DNA from: Candidatus Saccharimonadota bacterium
GTDB lineage: Bacteria; Patescibacteriota; Saccharimonadia; Saccharimonadales; UBA4665
DNA: 36,818 bases
NCBI GenBank assembly: GCA_029288485.1
Contig: JARIHC010000003.1
Span: forward strand, 1 to 36,818
Direction: 5' to 3'
In this document: one piece after another, positions 31,768 to 36,818 of the stretch
Numbering within the stretch: the first letter of the stretch is position 1
How the letters are laid out: each line of letters opens with the position of its first letter
Notes under the pieces: generated by a model
What the model was told of the DNA's origin: nothing
Seen by the model: the letters and a program-made list of their open reading frames with translations, nothing else
Database searches by the model: none
Program-made: the position numbers and the translations under genes

Positions 31768-32376
31768 TCAAGCGAACGAGCCGGTCTTAACCTCGCCGGC
31801 TCTTTTATAATTGGCGAAGATAACGCCTTTTGGCGTAGTTTTAGATTCAGTTAGTTCAAATGCCGCTGGCACTGCACCTTCAGCAAGCAGGCGCTTGCCT
31901 GAGCCAAGAATTACCGGAAATATTTTGAGCCAAAGTTCGTCAACAAGATCGTTTTTCAGCAAAGTTTGCACAAGATTACCGCTGCCATGCACTTGCAGCA
32001 TCGGCCCGGCTTGCTGCTTTAGTTCTTTTAATTTTTCCGCTACATCGCCATCAATAAGCACGGATTTTTCCCAGGTTAGTTCTGGCGATGAACCGGAAAC
32101 AACATATTTGGTAGCTTTATTAAATGGTTCGGCTACTGGATGTTTAGGATCTTGCTTGGGCCAATAGCCTGCAAATATGTCATAGGTTTTTCTGCCGAGC
32201 AGCAAATCAAACGCCATGCTCATTTGCTGGCCCATAAGTTTGCCCGAAAACTCATCAGAATAAGGGACGGTCCAGCCGCCATACTTAAAGCCGTCCGACG
32301 TGTCTTCTTCCGGACCACCCGGCGCCTGCATCACACCATCCAGACTAATAAAAGATAAAACGACTATTTTTCTCAT
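31768..32376 (-). CDS. dihydrofolate reductase-like (RibD C-terminal domain) protein
   Basis: A 202-residue protein of the RibD-C/DHFR-like family. Hallmarks are the start MRKIVVLSFISLDGVMQAPGG, the LLLGRKTYDIFAGYWP segment, the KYVVS strand, LQVHGSGNLVQTLL and LWLKIFPVILGSGKRL. Members are NADPH-dependent reductases, often of unknown substrate; it is not claimed to be the housekeeping folate enzyme. TAACAT ends 6 nt before the ATG, so initiation is likely leaderless. Confidence 0.92.
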   Translation of the reverse strand: MRKIVVLSFISLDGVMQAPGGPEEDTSDGFKYGGWTVPYSDEFSGKLMGQQMSMAFDLLLGRKTYDIFAGYWPKQDPKHPVAEPFNKATKYVVSGSSPELTWEKSVLIDGDVAEKLKELKQQAGPMLQVHGSGNLVQTLLKNDLVDELWLKIFPVILGSGKRLLAEGAVPAAFELTESKTTPKGVIFANYKRAGEVKTGSFA

Positions 32377-32423
32377 ACTTCTATGTTAGCAAATCCGCAC
32401 AAGTATTTGTGTTAAACAAATAG

Positions 32424-32852
32424 CTATCTTGTTTCTCTCAAGATAGAACTTACTTCATTGGCGTATTCATCGCCATAAGCCCTTAATGCTATGTAGTGTA
32501 ACCAGAAATTCACAAATATATTGGTTAGTTTTATTGGCTGCCGCTCTTTTATGTGCACATTTGTCTTAACCGATTTTCCGGCTACATTATCATACGCAAC
32601 TTCGGCAGCAGCAGTCACGAAATCTACAGGCTCAAAGTCTTTGTTGGGCTCGTCCCAAATCTCCTCGTCGCGCATATGCGCTAATAAGTGGTTGCCCATA
32701 TTTCGCAGCTCGTCGGTGCCTAAAAATGCATTTAAAGGACCGCCTGTTCTGCCCCTAAGAGCCGCCTCAAGCCCTATTTCTCTGGCTTCTTGAAATGCTT
32801 CTTCTAGGCGATCAGGCGTTCGCGGTATCTTTTCTCCACATTCTTCAGGCAT
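32424..32852 (-). CDS. hypothetical protein (142 aa)
   Basis: A soluble helical protein, beginning MPEECGEKIPRTPDRLEEA. A central NHLLAHMRDEEIWDEPNKDFEPVDF region and a C-terminal FVNFWLHYIALRAYGDEY helix are notable. No family recognised. TAGACT, a 4-of-6 match, ends 6 nt before the ATG. It lies divergent to the membrane protein at 32972, with the motif TGCAAGCACAAGCA at 32884 between them. Confidence 0.65.
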   Translation of the reverse strand: MPEECGEKIPRTPDRLEEAFQEAREIGLEAALRGRTGGPLNAFLGTDELRNMGNHLLAHMRDEEIWDEPNKDFEPVDFVTAAAEVAYDNVAGKSVKTNVHIKERQPIKLTNIFVNFWLHYIALRAYGDEYANEVSSILRETR

Positions 32853-32971
32853 GAACGTAGTCTAAGCCTCGCATATAGTTGCTTGCAAGCACAAGCAAAA
32901 ATAAAAACGCCTATGCGCTATAAATACTTCTTTCATTAAATAAGCAGCTTGCTAAACTATAATTAAGACTC

Positions 32972-33805
32972 ATGCCAGACAACAAATACTTCCGCGAACA
33001 GAGTATAGCCATAAGCTTAACGGTGGTGGTCTTTTGTGCGTTAGCTGCACTTTTGTGGCTAGAGGTTACAGCTGTCAATAAGTTTATAGATGAAAAAATT
33101 GTCATACAGCTTCATCCAGCGGACATTCTTATTGGTTTGACTATATATCTGAAGACATCTGTAGACTTCGTTATTTTTATAGGTAGACTAATGGATAAAA
33201 ATCCTGGCCTAAAAGGTCGGGTGGGAATTGAAATTGGCACGGCAATTGGTAACGGGGTAGGGACTTTCGCTATTGTACTAATCTGGGCTTTTCTAAAAGA
33301 AGTGAATATTTTGTTGGCGCTTATGATAGCGCTGGCGGCGTTGGTTTTGCTGCGTTTGGCACAGGATACCCTTGTTCATAATAAGGAAAGGTCGCGCCGC
33401 GATTGGCTTGAGGTAACTACTAGCTTTATAGAAAAACTGCTAAGCAAAATAAATTGGTTGTTTGATCCCCTGCTTGCGGTAATTCTACCTTCTAATTCGC
33501 TCAAGGTGGAGACAAAACGCAGTTTTGTGCCGTTACTTTTTATGGCTTTTACCGTCCCTTTTATTTTAGGGCTGGACGACTTCGCTGGCTATGTGCCTGT
33601 ATTTGACGTAATCAATGTATTTGGTTTTGCGATAGGTGTATTTGCGGGCCACATGATTTTAAATATTGCTTTGTATGTTTCGCCTGAAAATACAATTAGG
33701 CTCGTTAAAAATCGATTTGTTTCAGTACTCGGCAGCATCGCTTTTATTGGCTTAGCAATTTGGGGCTTTATAGAGACCTATAAATTATTATTTCTGCACA
33801 ATTAA
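32972..33805 (+). CDS. multi-span membrane protein of unknown function
   Basis: A 277-residue protein with six or more hydrophobic helices (about residues 10-35, 48-70, 85-108, 110-125, 188-205 and 218-270) and a charged loop in the middle. A GLDDFAGYVPVF motif near residue 200 and the VSPENTIRLVKN segment recall LysE/CadD-like transporters, but the match is too weak for a call. TATAAT (32958-32963) ends 8 nt before the ATG; no Shine-Dalgarno site. Confidence 0.75.
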   Translation: MPDNKYFREQSIAISLTVVVFCALAALLWLEVTAVNKFIDEKIVIQLHPADILIGLTIYLKTSVDFVIFIGRLMDKNPGLKGRVGIEIGTAIGNGVGTFAIVLIWAFLKEVNILLALMIALAALVLLRLAQDTLVHNKERSRRDWLEVTTSFIEKLLSKINWLFDPLLAVILPSNSLKVETKRSFVPLLFMAFTVPFILGLDDFAGYVPVFDVINVFGFAIGVFAGHMILNIALYVSPENTIRLVKNRFVSVLGSIAFIGLAIWGFIETYKLLFLHN

Positions 33806-33889
33806 AGACCTTAGCGAACGAGGTCAGCTAATTCGTGTCTAGATAGCAGCGCTTTTTATGTCCTTAGTGCGAAGAGAGGTAGTTTTAAG

Positions 33890-34270
33890 TTAGCTTTCAA
33901 CTGCCACTTCAAATCCACCGTATGCCATCTTCGTCATGTCCGTAGGCATTTCAAAATCAGCTTTATCTTTAAAGCTTTCGCTCATTTCTTCCATAACTTT
34001 TTTGTTTACCTCGTCTCTATGATCTTTTGACTCGAAAACAATAAACGAAAACCAGACATTTTCATCCTCGTTAGCGCCGGTCATTTCTTTAAAAGCTCGG
34101 GATTTTTGACCGCCCATTTCCTGTTGCTTTAGATCTTCGCCCCTGCACTCAAAGAATTGAAGCGCACCATGCTTCATCCAGGAATCTCGTCCCATTTTAG
34201 CCATTTCTTCATAATCAGCCTCTTTGCCCTTGGGCACTACCAGAACAAATCCATCAACATATTTAGCCAC
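33890..34270 (-). CDS. DUF1428 (YbaA-like) protein
   Basis: A 126-residue cytosolic protein. The start YVDGFVLVVPKGKEADYEEMA, the centre FFECRGEDL and FSFIVFESKDHRDEVN, and the ending MAYGGFEV are the complete DUF1428 pattern. The family has a ferredoxin-like alpha/beta fold and no known function. Translation begins at a GTG (34270) with a strong AAGGAGG site 8-10 nt upstream. Confidence 0.93.
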   Translation of the reverse strand: MAKYVDGFVLVVPKGKEADYEEMAKMGRDSWMKHGALQFFECRGEDLKQQEMGGQKSRAFKEMTGANEDENVWFSFIVFESKDHRDEVNKKVMEEMSESFKDKADFEMPTDMTKMAYGGFEVAVES

Positions 34271-34325
34271 TTTATCTCCTCCTTTTTAGTTGTGTCTATT
34301 TATAATTTTAGCACTTAAGGTAAAG

Positions 34326-34347
34326 CAAAAAGAGCGCCTAAGCGCTC
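34326..34347 (-). terminator. rho-independent terminator of tRNA-Gly
   Basis: On the minus strand GAGCGC, loop TTAG and GCGCTC form a perfect 6-bp hairpin followed by TTTTTGCTTT. It is 14 nt after the CCA end of tRNA-Gly. Confidence 0.8.
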
Positions 34348-34360
34348 GATAATTCCCATT

Positions 34361-34437
34361 TGGTGCGGGTGAGGGGACTCTAACCCCTGGCCTTCTGCAT
34401 GGCAAGCAGACGCTCTAAACAACTGAGCTACACCCGC
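34361..34437 (-). tRNA. tRNA-Gly (anticodon GCC)
   Basis: Acceptor GCGGGTG/CACCCGC pairs fully; the anticodon stem TCTGC/GCAGA holds loop TTGCCAT with GCC. CCA is encoded at 34361-34363 (reverse strand). Its own terminator follows. Confidence 0.95.
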
Positions 34438-34479
34438 GTATCAACTAAAAGATTGTAGCAAAAACCCCTGTTAAAAGCA

Positions 34480-34506
34480 AAGTGCGGACTACTGCAGTCC
34501 GCACTT
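34480..34506 (-). terminator. terminator of the beta-helix gene
   Basis: AAGTGCGGACT (34480-34490) and AGTCCGCACTT (34496-34506) form a perfect 11-bp stem with a 5-nt loop. On the minus strand it is followed by TGCTTTTAA. It lies 19 nt after the stop of the secreted beta-helix gene. Confidence 0.85.
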
Positions 34507-34525
34507 ATTACTTACCTACCCAGGA

Positions 34526-35728
34526 CTAATCGTCCCAGAAGTGTCCGCGATCTTTATCATCCCAGCCATGACCATGGTTGTGGTCATTGTAGTCATGATG
34601 ATCTCGGTCGTCGCTGCACTGACTGTGTAGGTTGGCAGACTTCAGCCATGGTTTGTAGTCTACGCCAGCGCTTACATGCGAACCAGAGCCGTTACCTGCA
34701 GCGCTCGGACCACTCTTGGCACCCCAATAGTTACAAGTGCCATCGGCACTGAGTGTCGAGAATTTGGCGGCTAGATTTGGTTCTACAGCAATGCCGAAGG
34801 CGCTCGAACCGACGGCCAGGTTGTTGCGATGCACGTCCGCCGTGAAGAAGAATTGGTTACTTTCAAACCACACCGCTGTCTTGTCTGCGCCAGCCGCGGT
34901 CAGATTGCTAACAGTGTTGTATTTGACTACCACGTTCGGCGTATCGCCTTCTAGACCTATAGCATGCGCCCAGGAGCCATTCAGATTAGCGATGTCGTTG
35001 TTGGTAATCTTAGCAGTGGTGTAACCGCGCGATGGCAGCGCTACGTTTGCGCCATTGTTCAACTGTATGCCGTATGCACCTTTAGTGCTAGTGATGTTAC
35101 TGATTGAATTATCATCCAGCACTATCCCTGTGCTTGGATTAGTTGAGGTGCTGTCGCCGACTAAAATACCTTGAGCAGACTTAACGCTCTGGAGATTATT
35201 GATCTTGTTGTCGGTAACTTTCACGTTATCAGGGCCCAGCTCTAGGTAAACCCCAACGGTAGTGTCAGGATACGGATTGCCAATACCGTCGACGATGTTA
35301 TTCTTTATCACGGCATTATTACCGGCAGTTTTTACGGTGATACCAATGCCGTGTGATGGATTAGTTACAGAAAAGCCATCGATAGTTACATTGGCTGCGT
35401 TGACAGTAAAGGCAGGTGTGTCGCTCACGCCTTTAACGGTTGATTCATGCGTGCTAGCAGCGCTACGATGATTAACATCAGAACCTGCTTTGGCGCCTTT
35501 TACTGTAACGCTGCGCGCAATAACAACGTTTTCATTATATGTACCTTGAGCTACCTTGACGGTGCTACAGCCAGCATCGTTAACTGCGGCTTGAATTGTT
35601 GCATAATCGCCTGGAACATTACAGGTCGGTCCGCCAACAGCAGCATCAGTTTTACCACCGCCGACTACTAACGCCCCGCCAGTTATAACAGCAGCGATAG
35701 CTACTAAACTTGCTAGTCTTCTTTTCAT
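34526..35728 (-). CDS. secreted right-handed parallel beta-helix protein
   Basis: A 400-residue exported protein. A signal peptide (MKRRLASLVAIAAVITGGAL, cleaved near TDA/AVGG) precedes a pectin-lyase-like repeat domain (about 35-340) of short strand-turn units such as VTIDGFSVTNPSHGIGI, VIKNNIVDGI, VKVTDNKINNL, IVLDDNSISNI and AKITNNDIANL. A CNYWG motif (CNYWGAKSGPS) closes the helix. The last ~35 residues are Asp/His-rich (DDRDHHDYNDHNHGHGWDD), suited to metal binding. It has a strong AAGGAGG site. Surface carbohydrate binding or cleavage is the usual role of the fold, but no catalytic residues could be identified. Confidence 0.88.
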   Translation of the reverse strand: MKRRLASLVAIAAVITGGALVVGGGKTDAAVGGPTCNVPGDYATIQAAVNDAGCSTVKVAQGTYNENVVIARSVTVKGAKAGSDVNHRSAASTHESTVKGVSDTPAFTVNAANVTIDGFSVTNPSHGIGITVKTAGNNAVIKNNIVDGIGNPYPDTTVGVYLELGPDNVKVTDNKINNLQSVKSAQGILVGDSTSTNPSTGIVLDDNSISNITSTKGAYGIQLNNGANVALPSRGYTTAKITNNDIANLNGSWAHAIGLEGDTPNVVVKYNTVSNLTAAGADKTAVWFESNQFFFTADVHRNNLAVGSSAFGIAVEPNLAAKFSTLSADGTCNYWGAKSGPSAAGNGSGSHVSAGVDYKPWLKSANLHSQCSDDRDHHDYNDHNHGHGWDDKDRGHFWDD

Positions 35729-35830
35729 AATTACCCCTCCTTGCCTACCCTTATTAGTAGTGCAAGTATACCATCATGGAGTTGACAAAATATTACATCC
35801 TGTTGAAAAGCTGTGGAAAAATAGAAATCT

Positions 35831-35906
35831 TGGTGGCTCCTCCCAGACTCGAACTGGGGACACAAGGCTCTTCAGGCCTCTGCTCTACCAACTGAGCTAA
35901 AGAGCC
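35831..35906 (-). tRNA. tRNA-Phe (anticodon GAA)
   Basis: Acceptor GGCTCTT/AGGAGCC (one wobble), anticodon loop CTGAAGA with GAA between GAGGC and GCCTT, and T-arm CCCAG-TTCGAGT-CTGGG. CCA is encoded. Confidence 0.95.
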
Positions 35907-35950
35907 ACAACCAGCCTATTTTAGCGCAAATAACAGATAGGGACAAGCTG

Positions 35951-36265
35951 TTAGGCTGGGACCATCTCCGCGGCCGCAGCAGATGCTTCTAGTTCAGGCA
36001 TTGGTACTGGTGCTGGCTGCTCAACAGCAGCCGTCTCTGCCACTACTTGCGCGGCAGCTCCTCGCGCCAACCCACTGCGCCTTTGTATGGCTAGCTCATC
36101 TAGCTGTTTGGGCGTGGCGCCTTCCGGAAAGCGCTGGCCGTCTAAAATCTGCTCGTAAAAGCGGCGTCCGTTTTTGTATTCTTCATACTGCCAAGTGCCT
36201 GCCCTAGGAATTATCTCTGGCCCCCTGGGAAAGTAAGGGATACCGCTGTGTTGTCTTTTCTTCAT
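35951..36265 (-). CDS. small hypothetical protein (104 aa) behind an attenuator-like leader
   Basis: A basic N-terminus (MKKRQHSGIPYFPRGPEIIPR), an aromatic helix (TWQYEEYKNGRRFYEQIL) and an Ala/Pro/Glu-rich end (AAAQVVAETAAVEQPAP). No family recognised; no membrane segment. An AGGAG site lies 7-8 nt before the ATG. The ribosome site is directly downstream of an intrinsic terminator, so the gene is likely controlled by transcription attenuation. Confidence 0.65.
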   Translation of the reverse strand: MKKRQHSGIPYFPRGPEIIPRAGTWQYEEYKNGRRFYEQILDGQRFPEGATPKQLDELAIQRRSGLARGAAAQVVAETAAVEQPAPVPMPELEASAAAAEMVPA

Positions 36266-36292
36266 ATTATTTCTCCTATATTGAAATTAAAA

Positions 36293-36315
36293 AAGCTCCC
36301 TGGTTGCGGGAGCTT
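36293..36315 (-). terminator. intrinsic terminator in the leader of the 104-aa gene
   Basis: On the minus strand AAGCTCCC, a 7-nt loop and GGGAGCTT form a perfect 8-bp hairpin followed by TTTTAATTTC. It lies 27 nt before the ATG of the downstream gene, ahead of its ribosome site. Confidence 0.8.
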
Positions 36316-36423
36316 GGTTTTTACAAAATTAAACAGCGCCCGCTATCGGGATTCGACGACCACCACGAGATTAAAAGCGCTTGTCATAGTGTACATTCTG
36401 GCATTTAGCCGTTTAGCTGTCAA
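36316..36423 (-). promoter_or_regulatory. candidate attenuator/riboswitch-like leader with promoter
   Basis: A TTGACA -35 (36418-36423) and CAGAAT -10 (36395-36400) are 17 bp apart on the minus strand, giving a start near 36388. The leader can fold as AGCGC (36377-36381) with GCGCT (36335-36339) around CCCG-ATAG-CGGG. Alternatively CGGGCGCT (36335-36342) can pair with AGCTCCCG (36307-36314), the 5' arm of the terminator, with one mismatch. The two folds exclude each other, as in an attenuator. The signal is unknown. Confidence 0.5.
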
Positions 36424-36432
36424 ACAATAATT

Positions 36433-36509
<77 letters not shown>

Positions 36510-36511
36510 CT

Positions 36512-36532
36512 AAACATGCCAGTGGCATGTTT
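36512..36532. terminator. hairpin between corA end and tRNA-Ala
   Basis: AAACATGCC and GGCATGTTT form a perfect 9-bp stem with a 3-nt loop. It lies 3 nt from the 5' end of tRNA-Ala and 110 nt after the corA-like stop. On the minus strand it lacks a U-tract. The rest of 36533-36641 contains no gene that I can see. Confidence 0.45.
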
Positions 36533-36641
36533 TGTAGACACGAGCGAAGCGTCTTAAAGTGAAACTACATCCAGAAGCGCTTCGATACCTCATATCACAG
36601 ACTCAAACATTCTAGCAGAACAGGGGTCAAATGCCAACTGT

Positions 36642-36818
36642 CTAGATAACGTGTTTTTTGCGGACAGTGTAGATCACCGAGCCAATCAGGGTGATATTTA
36701 TGGCGATAATCACCCAGAAGGTCCAGATGGAGTGCTGGAACGGCAATGGCAGGTTGAGGCTGTAAATGCCCATTGCCAGGCTCGGAATAGAGATCAGGAT
36801 AGTGGCGACGGTCAGGAT
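36642..36818 (-). CDS. C-terminal part of a CorA-like magnesium/cobalt transporter
   Basis: Only the last 58 codons are in the window. They encode the two C-terminal membrane helices of a CorA-type channel: TILISIPSLAMGIYSLNLPL, a short outer loop (PFQHSIWTFW), and VIIAINITLIGSVIYTVRKK. The signature GMN after helix 1 (GIYGMN in CorA) reads GIYSLN, so two of the three selectivity residues differ. A Lys-rich end matches the family. The visible codons are G/C-ending (Leu mostly CTG, no TTA), unlike most neighbours. The stop is TAG at 36642-36644. Confidence 0.8.
   Translation of the reverse strand: MLTVATILISIPSLAMGIYSLNLPLPFQHSIWTFWVIIAINITLIGSVIYTVRKKHVI

Noticed and set aside
33807-33825. 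GACCT/AGGTC hairpin after the membrane protein gene
   Set aside because: Only 5 bp, 9-nt loop and no U-run; too weak to call a terminator.
34480-34506. AAGTGCGG core resembling the Haemophilus DNA uptake sequence, in an inverted repeat
   Set aside because: The ninth base differs (AAGTGCGGA), only this terminator carries it, and the organism is not a Pasteurellaceae; coincidence is likelier.
36293-36388. Independent small RNA ended by the 36293-36315 terminator
   Set aside because: The terminator is directly followed by a ribosome site and ORF, and an alternative pairing exists, so an attenuator leader explains it better; a stable sRNA is not excluded.

Overview
The window looks like a piece of chromosome from a reduced-genome Patescibacteria (CPR) member, most likely Candidatus Saccharibacteria (TM7). 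This rests on compact small genes, a lone HerA/TraD-like DNA-binding ATPase of the kind abundant in CPR genomes, ribosomal and RNA genes with long low-complexity tails, and TGA used as an ordinary stop (for example in leuS). No 16S rRNA is present, so the assignment is an inference.

Layout. 1-1.1 kb: a truncated minus-strand gene, tRNA-Gln, a DUF1801-like protein and a small protein. 1.2-8.7 kb: a signalling block with a CheY-like receiver, a VOC protein, two paralogous 7-TM proteins flanking a membrane-anchored YHYH protein and a membrane histidine kinase, then an OmpR-type regulator overlapping a soluble histidine kinase. 8.7-11.3 kb: a secreted Ser/Thr-rich protein and a MarR/DHA2-efflux pair with an operator palindrome. 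11.3-18.5 kb: minus-strand housekeeping genes trmD, KH protein, rpsP, rnc, Nudix, nusB, rpmF and leuS, interrupted by one plus-strand gene of unknown function with its own strong promoter and inverted repeat. 18.5-23.1 kb: a hypothetical protein, an HD-like protein flanked by near-identical 19-nt repeats, then convergent ddl and murF. 23.1-26.5 kb: tRNA-Cys, tRNA-Leu, a hypothetical gene and a two-gene flavoprotein operon.

26.6-28.2 kb is the most unusual part. It is a plus-strand unit made of a promoter, a structured ~160-nt leader, an SPFH/band-7 membrane protein gene with foreign codon usage, ~240 nt of strongly folded non-coding RNA, and a complete type III hammerhead ribozyme (28101-28151), followed by one more long hairpin. 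I see no annotation class that explains the whole unit.

28.2-36.8 kb: the DNA-binding ATPase, SDR and DHFR-like enzymes, hypothetical and membrane proteins, a DUF1428 protein, tRNA-Gly, a secreted beta-helix protein, tRNA-Phe, a small protein preceded by an attenuator-like leader, tRNA-Ala and the C-terminus of a CorA-like transporter.

A recurrent property is leaderless initiation: many first genes have a TATAAT-like -10 box ending about 6 nt before the ATG and no Shine-Dalgarno sequence, whereas operon-internal genes and a few others have clear Shine-Dalgarno sites. All assignments are from reading sequence and motifs; no database search or folding program was run.
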